Positions 1 to 9,400 of a stretch of 52,883 nucleotides of DNA are shown piece after piece (the first letter of the stretch is position 1; the number at the start of each line of letters is the position of its first letter). The DNA is taken from NCBI GenBank assembly GCA_003164135.1, contig PLSD01000025.1, forward strand, positions 1 through 52,883. Direction: 5' to 3'. This DNA comes from Acetobacteraceae bacterium (GTDB lineage Bacteria > Pseudomonadota > Alphaproteobacteria > Acetobacterales > Acetobacteraceae). Position numbers and translations under genes: made by a program. Under the pieces are notes generated by a model, which saw only the letters and a list, made by a program, of their open reading frames with translations, ran no database searches and had not been told where the DNA came from.

Positions 1-14
1 TATAGTAATTTCAA

Positions 15-843
15 TTAAGAGTGTGACGAAATTAATTCATCGAGGGACAGGCCGGAGAACTGGCGCAAGCGCTTGAGGACGGCGAACTGCTGTTCGATGG
101 GATTGAAGTCGGGGGAGTATCTTGGCAGCGGCAACAGAGTGTGCCCGTGGTTGTCAAGAATTTCCCTGATCTTGGGCTTATTATGAAAGGGCGCATTATC
201 CATGATCACCAGACTGTTTGGGCGCAGCGCAGGTAGCAACATCTGTTTGACCCAGGCGAGCACGGTCAGGTGCGTGCAACTGGCCTTAAACAGCATAGGG
301 GCAACCCACTCTGACCCGCGCTTTGCCATAATGAGATTGGTTTGCTTTCGGTTATTGCCACTGATCCTGCCAAACACTTGCTTACCGCGGATGGCCCACC
401 CGTGAGGACGGTGCGTATGGCTGACGAAGCCGCTTTCATCGAAATACACTACGTTTGCTTTGCCATGGCAGCCTATCCAGTGCCGCAAGGCGCGCAGGAA
501 CGATATTCTTTCTTCGTAACGACTCTCAGCATATTTGGTCGTTTTTTTTAGTGATCTTGAGCTTTTTCAGCGCAACCCAGATCGAGTTGATCCGTACACC
601 GAAATGGGCTGCCCGCTCTCGCAACAATGCGTCCGGAAAGTCTCGAACATGAGCAGCAAGTGCTGCCTTATCCAACTTGCGCCGACGTTCTTTGGCAGGT
701 TTCGGGCGCAAATCTGAGGCGCCAAGCCAGCGGTATAAGGTCACTCGGCTGATTTGAAACAATCGCGCAGCTTGCGTCGGGCTGCCGCCCCCACGCACAT
801 AGCCGACAACACGCTCACGTAAATCAACACTGTAGCTCATCAT
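15..843 (-). CDS. IS630 family transposase made by -1 frameshifting (OrfA + OrfB)
   Basis: The gene is split into two overlapping frames. OrfA (843-526, 105 aa) is a helix-turn-helix DNA-binding domain; it has SPTQAARLFQISRVTLYRW, typical of the IS630 N-terminus. OrfB (from about 549 down to 15) is the DDE catalytic domain. In the OrfB part that starts at 488, the acidic residues are D17 (YFDESGF), D97 (VIMDNAPFH) and E132 (PDFNPIEQ). The D97-E132 gap is 34 residues, the classic D34E spacing. A run of eight A on the coding strand (542-549) lies just before the OrfA stop. A -1 slip there joins the frames and reads on as KKTTKYAES, the usual IS630 linker. This is a normal arrangement in the family rather than a mutation. 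Confidence 0.88.
542..549 (-). promoter_or_regulatory. A8 slippery sequence for transposase frameshifting
   Basis: Eight consecutive A residues on the coding (minus) strand, followed by C, sit seven codons before the OrfA stop. Shifting -1 here connects the HTH and DDE domains in one protein with a family-typical linker. Confidence 0.7.
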
Positions 844-922
844 TCACCCCCACAAGGTGGCAAATATTAACACGTAATATTGTTAATGTGAATCACTATA
901 GGAAAGGAGAATTTTTCCAGAA

Positions 923-1006
923 AGTGGAGCGGGCGAAGCGGTCCAGTGGAGCGGGCGATGGGATTCGAACCCACGACCCGGACCTTGGCAATGGGTCTAA
1001 GCGCTC
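923..1006 (-). other. tRNA-Gly(GCC) 3' remnant with duplicated acceptor end (old att site)
   Basis: Read on the minus strand, 991-947 has the anticodon loop TTGCCAA, the 3' anticodon strand, variable loop, a perfect T-arm (GGGTTCGAATCCC) and acceptor end CGCCCGCTCCA, as in tRNA-Gly(GCC). The 5' part is not tRNA-like. Two extra bases lie between the 5' anticodon strand GACC and the loop, and no matching 5' acceptor strand GCGGGCG or D-arm follows, so the tRNA cannot fold. The 14-bp AGTGGAGCGGGCGA occurs twice, at 923-936 and 945-958, giving a second copy of the acceptor end. Tyrosine-recombinase islands commonly integrate in tRNA 3' halves, so this is read as an attachment-site scar. A matching second copy was not seen in the window. 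Confidence 0.7.
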
Positions 1007-1161
1007 TCTGCGGGGGCTGGAGGTGGGGCTTGCCCGCGGCGATGTCATCCTCAACGTGCGGGCCGGAAGGCTGCAACCGGTAACCGGGGGATTTCCCGAT
1101 TACAAGAACCACGCTTATGTGTCTATGTTTCCTGCCCCCGGCAAACGCCGCGCCTGGGGAA

Positions 1162-1455
1162 TTAACCGCCGATCAGGACAGTGAAACAACCGAGGACTAT
1201 CGAGCCGCCGTGGGCGCAGGGGTCGAGCATGCGCGCGGCCGGACGGCCGCCGATGAGAACTGTCATGGAGCCCATGGCGATGGCATCGGGCGGGCCGACG
1301 CAGGTGACAATATCCCCGACACAGGCGGCGGGCAGACCGCCGATGAGGACGGTGGGAGCGCCGGGCGCGGTGATCGGGCCGCCGACATGGGGAACCAGAA
1401 CCGTTACCATCGGGCAGACATGCATGTCGGTAAGGCGGGCCGCGGGAAATGCCAT
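1162..1455 (-). CDS. PAAR-domain T6SS spike-tip protein
   Basis: This 97-aa protein consists almost entirely of a PAAR domain. Its regular VLIGG and GxPAA repeats (for example TVLIGGLPAACVGD and TVLIGGRPAAR) and scattered Cys/His residues (H12, C14, C45, C52, C80, H82) suit the small metal-stabilised cone that caps the VgrG trimer. It has no N- or C-terminal extension, so it is a structural tip rather than a specialised effector. It stands alone, transcribed away from the two-partner secretion genes and about 40 kb from vgrG. The Shine-Dalgarno before the ATG is weak. Confidence 0.9.
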   Translation of the reverse strand: MAFPAARLTDMHVCPMVTVLVPHVGGPITAPGAPTVLIGGLPAACVGDIVTCVGPPDAIAMGSMTVLIGGRPAARMLDPCAHGGSIVLGCFTVLIGG

Positions 1456-1528
1456 GCCGGGAGATTATCAGTTCCAATCGCAGGCGTCATCTGATATACG
1501 ATTTAGAAACGAAGAAATTACGAAAACG

Positions 1529-1552
1529 CCTTTAATTTTAAATAATTAAAGG
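1529..1552. promoter_or_regulatory. AT-rich inverted repeat in the divergent PAAR/tpsB promoter region
   Basis: A perfect 9-bp inverted repeat (CCTTTAATT / AATTAAAGG, loop TTAAAT) lies in the only AT-rich stretch between the PAAR gene and tpsB. It could be an operator shared by both genes or a weak bidirectional hairpin. No clear -35/-10 pair was picked out. Confidence 0.4.
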
Positions 1553-1597
1553 GGTTGGAGTGGTTTTAGACCGAATTCCTGGTGGCGGGTGGGGTGG

Positions 1598-3367
1598 ATG
1601 CGAGAACCGGACGTATTTCCTTTACGCCTATCCAAGGCTGCCGCGGCGCTTTCCGGGGCCGCGCTGCTGGTATTGGCCGGCGGGCACGGGGCTACTGCCC
1701 AGACCGCCCAGCCGAATGCTCTGCTGGCATCGCCACTGCCGCATATCATGCCGCAGACGCCGCCGCAGTTGGGGGCGGGGCTGCCGAATTTTCAATCTTC
1801 CGGCACGGGCGCGGCGTTGCCGAGCGCGGTGATCGCGGTTCGGTCGGTCACCATTGTTGGAGCGACGGCTTTTCCGGCGGCACGGTTGGCGGGGTTGACC
1901 GGCGGGCTGGCCGGGCAGGCGGTGCCGTTGCAAAAAATCGAGGCGGCGCGCCGCGCGTTGCTGGATTTATACCGTGGCCAGGGGTTTATTCTCACGACCG
2001 TTTCGATGGATATCGATGCGGCGGGGAATGTGCGGTTTATTGTCACCGAGGGGTGGATTGCGGAGGTAAAGCTCTCGCAGGATATTGGCCCCGCCGGGAC
2101 GATGGTGTTGCGGTTTCTCGGCCATCTGACCACCGAACGCCCGGTGCGGGAGGCTTCACTGGAGCGGTGGCTGCTGCTGGCGCAGCAGATTCCAGGTATT
2201 TCCGTGCATGCGGTACTGCAATCCAACAACGGCGATCCCGGCGCGCTGACCCTGGTGGCGGAGGTAAGCAAGCAAAGCGTTTCCGCTCTGGTGACCACCG
2301 ATAATCGCGGGTTTAACGAAGCCGGACCGATAGAGGGCCTGGCGGTGGCGGACCTGAACAGCGTTACCGCGTATGGCGACCAGACCGAGGTTTCGGTGTT
2401 CCATACCGAAGGGGGCACGGACAATTTCGGCCAGGCGTCGGAAAGCTTTTTTGTTGGTGATGATGGCTTGCGGCTGAAATTTTACGGCGGCGCCGGGCAC
2501 GGTACTCCCAACGGCACGCTCGGTTCCGTGCGATACCAAAGTTATATCACCGTGTTTGGCGGTCTGTTGAGCTATCCGCTGATCCTGCGGCGGAATCAGG
2601 CGCTGAATTTGACGCTGCATTTCGATGGCATTGAAAATACGATTAATATTGCCGGTATCCAGACAAGTTCCGACAGCCTGCGGGTGGCACGGTTTGGCGG
2701 GCAATATGCGTGGCAGGATTTGTGGGCGGGTAACACGCGCGATGCGCTGAATGTGTTGAACCTGCAGGAATCCCAGGGGATCCCGTATTTTGGCGCCTCC
2801 GCGGACGGCAGGATCGCGCCGCCGGCAGGCCGCAGCAATGAGAAGATCGATTTCTGGAAAGTCAGCGGCTCGATCAGCCGGACGCAGAACTTGTTCTCGC
2901 CGTTCGATGACGCGACCGTGGCGCTGCGCACCGAAGCTGGTGGCCAGTACGCCACCGATGTCCTGCCCTCGGAGGAAGAATTCTACCTTGGTGGCAGCCG
3001 GTTCACCCGGGGCTATTATTCCGGCCAGGTGGTGGGCGACAAAGCGGCATATGCGACCGCGGAGCTGCAACTTAACACCGGCTATGATTTTTCCGTTCTC
3101 AAACATGATATTGATCTGGGAACGCAATTCTACGGGTTTTACGATTGGGGTGAGACTTGGTCGAATTTGCCGAATGTCCTGAACCCCAAGATTGAGAACC
3201 ACAGGATTGAGTCGTGGGGCGGCGGGGTCCGGATGGGGCTGACCAGGTATTTGGAAGTGGACGGCGAAGTGACGGAGCGGTTGACGACGCAGCTGCAGCC
3301 TGCGTCGTCAAAGCTGCGGCCACTGGCTGATACGCTCGTTTATTGGGGTGTTATCGCTCGCTACTGA
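1598..3367 (+). CDS. TpsB outer-membrane transporter (ShlB/FhaC/HecB family)
   Basis: The protein is about 589 aa, the usual TpsB size. It has a signal peptide ending near ATAQTAQ, a periplasmic POTRA region (about residues 75-220, from VRSVTIVGATAF through YRGQGFILTTVSMDID) and a 16-strand beta-barrel. The conserved loop-6 signature appears as GGSRFTRGYYSG, and the chain ends in an aromatic residue (IARY), typical of BAM-folded barrels. Its role is to translocate the downstream TpsA across the outer membrane. The ATG at 1598 is preferred over the GTG at 1589 because it follows a G-rich segment (GGTGGGG) and starts the positively charged signal-peptide n-region. It is 65 bp upstream of tpsA and probably co-transcribed with it. 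Confidence 0.92.
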   Translation: MREPDVFPLRLSKAAAALSGAALLVLAGGHGATAQTAQPNALLASPLPHIMPQTPPQLGAGLPNFQSSGTGAALPSAVIAVRSVTIVGATAFPAARLAGLTGGLAGQAVPLQKIEAARRALLDLYRGQGFILTTVSMDIDAAGNVRFIVTEGWIAEVKLSQDIGPAGTMVLRFLGHLTTERPVREASLERWLLLAQQIPGISVHAVLQSNNGDPGALTLVAEVSKQSVSALVTTDNRGFNEAGPIEGLAVADLNSVTAYGDQTEVSVFHTEGGTDNFGQASESFFVGDDGLRLKFYGGAGHGTPNGTLGSVRYQSYITVFGGLLSYPLILRRNQALNLTLHFDGIENTINIAGIQTSSDSLRVARFGGQYAWQDLWAGNTRDALNVLNLQESQGIPYFGASADGRIAPPAGRSNEKIDFWKVSGSISRTQNLFSPFDDATVALRTEAGGQYATDVLPSEEEFYLGGSRFTRGYYSGQVVGDKAAYATAELQLNTGYDFSVLKHDIDLGTQFYGFYDWGETWSNLPNVLNPKIENHRIESWGGGVRMGLTRYLEVDGEVTERLTTQLQPASSKLRPLADTLVYWGVIARY

Positions 3368-3394
3368 ATGGCTGCCGGTGCCTTTGGGACCGGT

Positions 3395-3435
3395 TGAGCG
3401 CGTAATGTGAGCGCGTGATGTGAGAGGGTGTGATG
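3395..3435 (+). repeat. 13-bp tandem repeat running into the tpsA start
   Basis: TGAGCGCGTAATG (3395-3407) is followed directly by TGAGCGCGTGATG (3408-3420). A degenerate third copy starts TGAGAGGGTG and ends in the TGATG containing the tpsA ATG. The last copy supplies the AGAGGG ribosome-binding segment. Confidence 0.6.
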
Positions 3436-6400
3436 GAACGGAAAACGCAGCGGTTGGTACGCGAAAGGTCTGCCGGACGCTTCCGGCGGGCGGCGTGGCT
3501 GGCGACCACGGGGCTGACGGCGATCCTGATCAGCCCTGGCTCCTTGATGGCACAGACCACGCTTGCGCCGGACACCACGCCGCAAGGTGGTGTGGTCGTG
3601 GGCGGCAATTCCACCATTACGCAGGGCGCCGGCACCACCACGATCAACCAGACCAGCCAGCTTACCGCGATCAACTGGCAGAGTTTTAACGTGGGCAGCG
3701 CGGCGGAGGTGCAATTCGTGCAGCCCTCGTCCACCGCGATTGCGCTCAACCGGGTGGTTTCCGCCGACCCTTCGGTCATCGCGGGCAAAATCAACGCCAA
3801 TGGGCAGATCGTGCTGGTCAATCAGTCCGGTGTTGTGTTCACCAAGGGCTCGCAGGTGAATGCCGAAAGCATCTTCGTCTCGACTTCCAATGTGGCGACC
3901 AAGGATTTCATGGCCGGGCGCATGGTGTTTTCCGGTACGCCAAACCCTGGCGCGAAAATCATCAATGACGGGCAGTTGACCGCGCGGCAGGCCGGGCTGG
4001 TGGGGCTGGTGGCGCCGCAGGTGGAAAATAACGGGGTGATCACGGCGCAACTGGGCCAGGTGGCGCTGGCCGGCGCCAGCGCGTTTACGCTGGATTTATA
4101 CGGCGACAGACTGATCTCGCTGGATGTGACGCAGGCGGTGCGGGCGGTGGATGTGGGCGGCAAACTGGTGCCGGCGCTGGTGACCAATAATGGGGTGATT
4201 CTGGCCGATGGCGGTAAAGTTACCCTCACGGCGCAGGACGCGGATGCGCTGGTGACGCAGTTGATCAACGCCGGCGGCACGATCCGGACCAACACCGTTG
4301 GCGCCAATACGGGAACGATTTCGATCCAGGGGGTGGGCGGGGATATTCAGATCGCCGGGAATTTGTTGGCGCAAGGGACGCAGCCTGGTGGCACGGGCGG
4401 CGCGGTTGAGGCGGTGACCACGGGTAAGGTGAGCGTGGCGCCTGGGGCGGTGATCGATGCCTCGGGCGATGCGGGCGGCGGCGTGGTGGCGCTGGGGACG
4501 GATTTGCAGCGCGCCCGCATGGGAGCGGCGGATACGGCGGCGCCACGGGCGGCGGCAGTGGTGGTGGCGCAAGGTGCGGTGGTGAAGGCGCAAGCCACGG
4601 GCAAGGGCAATGGCGGCACCGTGACGCTGCTCAGTGCGCGGAGTACCGAATTTGCCGGGATGATTTCCGCGCAGGGTGGGCCGGGGGGCGGCAATGGCGG
4701 GCTGGTGGAGATTTCCAGCGACGGTGTGATCGCTTTGGGCGGCACGGTGGTTGATACCGCGCTCAATGGCCAGCCGGGGGAGATCTTGCTCGACCCGCAG
4801 ACGCTGATCGTCAGCAGTTCGGGAGCCAGCAGCGGGCAGACAACATATATAGACCCGGCGTCGCTGATCAGCATGACGGGCAGCATTGTGCTAAGTGCGA
4901 ATAAGTTGGTTGACGTGGCAAGTGCGATCAACCTGACAGCGGCGTCTTCCCTGACGCTGGCTTCCGGCGGCGATGTGACGATTGGCGCGTCGATTGATAC
5001 GCACGGTTCGCTGGAGATAGACGCGTTGGGGTCGCTGCTGGTTGGCGCCGGGCTGACGGCTGGTAACATTGCGCTGCTGGATAGTGGCGGTGGAGTGGAA
5101 ACAATTGGCGCGCCGGTGGTGGCGGGAACGCTGGTGGCACTACAAAGCGGCGGCGGGGTCACCGAGGTTTCCGGTGGCATGATTTCAGCCGGCACGCTGG
5201 TCAGCGGCGTGTTGATCGACAACAATGTTTCGCTCGGTAATGCGAATAGCATCGGCACGCTGGGCAACTTTGCCGCACTCGGTAATATTTTGCTGAATGA
5301 CACGGGCCCGCTCGACATTATTGGCGCCGTGAGCACGCCCAAAATTATGACCTTGAAAGATACTGGTGCTGTCAGTGAACTTGCCGGCGGCACGATTGCG
5401 GCGGCGACCCTGAATAGCGGTGGCACGACGATCGGCGGCGCGGTGTCGCTTGGCAACGGCAATATCATTGGCACGCTGGGGGCATTTGCGGCGGCGGGGG
5501 ATATTCTGCTGGATGATACGGACGCGCTGGCCATTGCTGGGTTGGTGCAGACGCCGGGCGTACTGACGTTGCAGGACGGCGGGGCGGTGACAGAGCTTGC
5601 TGGTGGGACGTTGAACGTGGCAACGCTGACAAGCGGGGCCGGGACCATCGGCGGCAATTTATTGTTGGTAAACAGCAACAACATTGCCGCGCTGGGAAAC
5701 ATCAGCTTGAGCGGCACGCATGGGTTGACGCTGATCGACGCGGGCTCGCTGAGTGTGGTGGGTGCGGTAAGCGCCGCGAGCGGAACGCTGAGTGCCGCCA
5801 CGTTGAGTGTGGCTGGGCCGGTTTCAATAACGAATGGGCTGGTGCTGGAAGCGGGAAGCGGCGGAATTGCCGAGACGGCGGGCGGCACGATTACGGCCGC
5901 GACGTTGAGCAGCGGCGGGACCACCATCGGCGGCGATGTATTGCTGACGAATGGCAATGGCATCGGCACGTTGGGGAACATAAGCCTGGGCGGCACGCAT
6001 GTACTGGCGGTGACCGATGCGGGGTCGCTGAACGTGGCGGGAACGTTGAGTGCCGGCAGCGCGACGCTGAGTGCCGCGACGTTGAGCCTGGCGGGGCCTG
6101 TATCGGTGACGAATGCGCTGGCGCTGGAAGCGGGTAGCGGCGGGGTGGCCGAGGCGGCGGGGGGCACGATTGCCGCCGCGACGCTGAGCAGCGGCGGCAC
6201 CACCATTGGCGGCGCGGTGTCGTTGGGCAATGGCAACAGTATTGGCACTCTGGGGGCGTTCGCGGCGGCTGGTGATATCCTGCTGGATGATACAGGCGCG
6301 CTGGCGATTGCCGGGCTGGTGCAGACGCCCGGAATGCTGACGCTGCTGGATGCCGGCGGGGGGTTAAGCGAACTGGCCGGCGGGACGCTGAACGTGGGGA

Positions 6401-9400
6401 CGCTGAGCGGCGGCGGCACGGCGTTTGGCGGCGATGTGTTGCTTACGAACGGCAACGGCATCGGGGCGCTGGGGAATATTAGCGTGGGCGGTACGCATGT
6501 GCTGGCGGTGACCGATGCGGGTGCGCTGAATGTGGCGGGGACGCTGAAAGCCACCACCGCGACGCTGAGCGCCGCGACATTGAGCTTGGCGGCACCTGTG
6601 TCGGTGACAAACGGGCTGGTGCTGGAAGCGGGCAGCGGCGGCATTGCCGAAGTGGCGGGCGGCGTTATTGCCGCAAACCGGTTAAGCAGTGGTGGCACCA
6701 CCATTGGCGGCGCGGTTTCGCTGGGTAACGCAAATACCATTGGCACGCTGGGCGCGTTTGCGGCGGCGGGGGATATTCTGCTCGACGACAGCGGCGCGTT
6801 GAACATTTCAGGGCTGGTGCAGACGCCGGGCCTGCTGACGCTGGAAAGCGGCGGCGCGGTGAGCGAGGTGGCCGGCGGAACGCTGAATGTGGGTACGCTG
6901 GGCAGCGGCGGGACGACCATCGGCGGCGATTTGCTGCTGGCCAATGGCAATAGCATCGGCACGCTGGGCAATCTGCTCGCGTCGGGGAATTTTACGCTGG
7001 ATAATGCCGGCAGTTTGACCGTGGCGGGGCCTGTGCGGGCCAGCACGGTGACGCTGGTCGACAATGGCACGGTGACGCTGGGTGGTTTGGTGCAGGCAAC
7101 CGGCGGCCAGGCGGTGCTGGTCGCGGACGGGCTGCTAGAAGGTGTGGGCGGCGCGGTGAGCGTGGGGAGCGGCGGGACGATTGCCGTCGCGCCATTTACC
7201 AGCGGCGGGGGGATTGATCTGGGCGGCACGGCGGCGGGAGGGCTGGAACTTTCCAGTCTGCTGCTGGGGGCGTTGGACCCTGCCGGAAAAATTGTGATCG
7301 GCAGTGCTGGGGGCTTTACCGCTGGCAGTGTCTTCAGCGAGGGTGCGCTGGCGTTTGCCAATCCGTTGCTGGTGCTGGATGCCACCGGCGGTATCACCCA
7401 AACAGGAAATTTGAGCGGCAATGCCATCGACCTGAGCGGGAGCAGTCTGGCGCTGGATGGCAATTTGACCGCAACATCGCTGAACTTGGCGAGCAGCGGC
7501 GGGGTTACCGAGCCCGGCGGTGGTGTGTTGAACGTTGGGACGCTGGGGAGCGGCGGAACCACCATCGGCGGCGTGGTGGCGCTGAACGGATCGGCGAATA
7601 CAGTGGGGACGCTGGGCGGTTTTGCCGCCGCGGGGAATTTCAGCCTCGGCGATGCGGCGGCCCTGGTGGTGGACGGGCCGGTGACCGCCCCGAATATTAC
7701 GCTGGTGGACGGCTCGGCGAGCGCCAGCAGTCTGGCGATTGACGGGACGCTGGCCGCCGGATCGGGCGGCACGATCAGCCTGATCGCGGACAGTATCACT
7801 TCCGGCGGGGCGAGCCTATCGGCGCCGGGCGGCACGGTGGCGATCGCGCCTTATACGCCGGGAACGGCGATTGACCTGGGCGGCACGGCGGCGGGACTGG
7901 ATTTGAGCGGGGCGCTGCTGGGCGCGGTCAGCGGTTCGACGGCGCGGCTGGATATCAGCACCACGGGGAGCATTGCCGCCGATGGCGCGGTGAGCGTGGC
8001 GGCGGGCGCTTTGCGGCTGAACGGCAATGGCGTAACGTTTAATGGCACGCTCGACGTACCGGGGGCGCTGGAACTGGCGAGCACAAACGGTGTAACCACG
8101 TCTTCCGGCGAGACGTTGACGGCGGGCACGCTACTGGCGGGCGGGGGCATCAGCGGGCCGGTGAACATGGCGCTGGGCAGTAATTTCATCGGCACGCTCG
8201 GGGCGTTGTCCTTGTCCGGCGGCGGCAACGATCTGGCGCTGAATGATCAGGGCGCGCTGGATGTGATCGGGCTGGTGAGTGCGGGGAATATCACGCTGAG
8301 CGCGGCCGGGTTGACCATTGCCAATGTGATGAGTGCCAGTTCGGCGGTGACGCTGGGCAGTGGTGCGGGCGTGGTGGAGAGCGGTGGCGGCGCCATTAAT
8401 ACACCAAGCCTGAGCAGTGGCGGCACCACGATTACCGGCGCGGCGTTGCTGGGCGGAGGCAATAACATCGGCACGCTGGGCGGATTTATGGCCAGTGGCA
8501 ATTTGCTGGTGATTGACACCGGAGCACTGAGCGTGACCGGCCCCGTGACGGGGGCGAATATTACTCTGGCCGCCGACGGCCTGACATTTGGCGGCGGCAT
8601 TACCACGCCCGGCCTGTTGGCGCTGGCGAGTGGTGCGGGGATAACGCAGACGGCCGGCACGGTGAGTGCCGCGACGCTGAGCAGCGACGGCGGGACGATT
8701 ACCGGGGGCACGGATTTGTCGCAGGCGGGTAATGCATTCCAGACGATTGCCGGGTTTGCCGCGAGCGGTGACGTGACGCTGGTGAGCGTCGATCCGTTGA
8801 GCATGGACGGGCCGTTCAGTGCCGCGAATATTACGCTGGGTGCGTCCGGCATCGCGGTGAATGGTGGGATTTCCACCGGTGTGTTGCAGTTGGCGAGTGG
8901 CGCCGGTGTGAGCGAGGGTGCGGGCGGCCAGGTGAAGGCGGCGACACTGACCACCGGCACCTCCACCATTGCCGGCAATGCCGTGTTGAATAACGCGGGC
9001 AACCAGATCGGCACGCTGGGCGCTTTCAAGGCCACGGGTGGCCTGACTTTGAACGACGCCACGGCGTTGACGCTGGCGGCGCCGGTGGTGCTGGGGGGCA
9101 CGCTGGCGCTGCTCGACACCGGGAGCATTACGCAGACCAGTGGTAGTGTTACCGCCGCGGCGCTTACCAGCGATGGCGGCACCATCGGCGGTGACGCGCT
9201 GTTTGGAAGCGGCGGCAACGTGATCCCCGTGCTGGGCGATTTTGCCGCGCTGGGGAATGTGTTGCTCAACGATACGGTGCCGATCAGCCTCCTGGGCAAC
9301 ATCGGGGCCGGTGCGGCGCTCAGCCTGGATGCCGGTGGGGCGATCACGCAGGGCAGCGGCATTGTTTCCACCCCGCTGCTGAACGCGAATGCCACGGCGC

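Larger units (their letters stand above)
1..900 (-). mobile_element. Complete IS630-type insertion sequence
   Basis: The left end (1-22) and the reverse complement of the right end (879-900) match as imperfect terminal inverted repeats. Both begin TATAGT and share ATT and ATTAA blocks. A TA dinucleotide lies at each extreme edge, which fits the TA target duplication of the IS630/Tc1 group, so the element proper is about 3-898. It carries one transposase gene on the minus strand that fills the interior. The window starts exactly at the element edge, so the left flank cannot be examined. Both ends and the catalytic residues look intact, so the element may still be active. Confidence 0.85.

Noticed and set aside
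947..1020. Functional tRNA gene
   Set aside because: There is no 5' acceptor strand or D-arm, and extra bases lie in the anticodon stem-loop. Only the 3' half is tRNA-like.
867..1112. Short frame with VGSNPIARS-like peptide
   Set aside because: This is the well-known artefact of translating a tRNA T-arm and is explained by the tRNA-Gly remnant.
4347..7835. 1162-aa open frame antisense to tpsA (and another at 8247-9656)
   Set aside because: It arises from the repetitive, GC-rich codons of tpsA read backwards. The translation is Pro/Ser-rich without domains or a ribosome-binding site.
5386..9300. Regular repeats considered as a CRISPR array
   Set aside because: The repeats are coding, in frame, variable in length and degenerate, with no constant repeat/spacer pattern and no cas genes.
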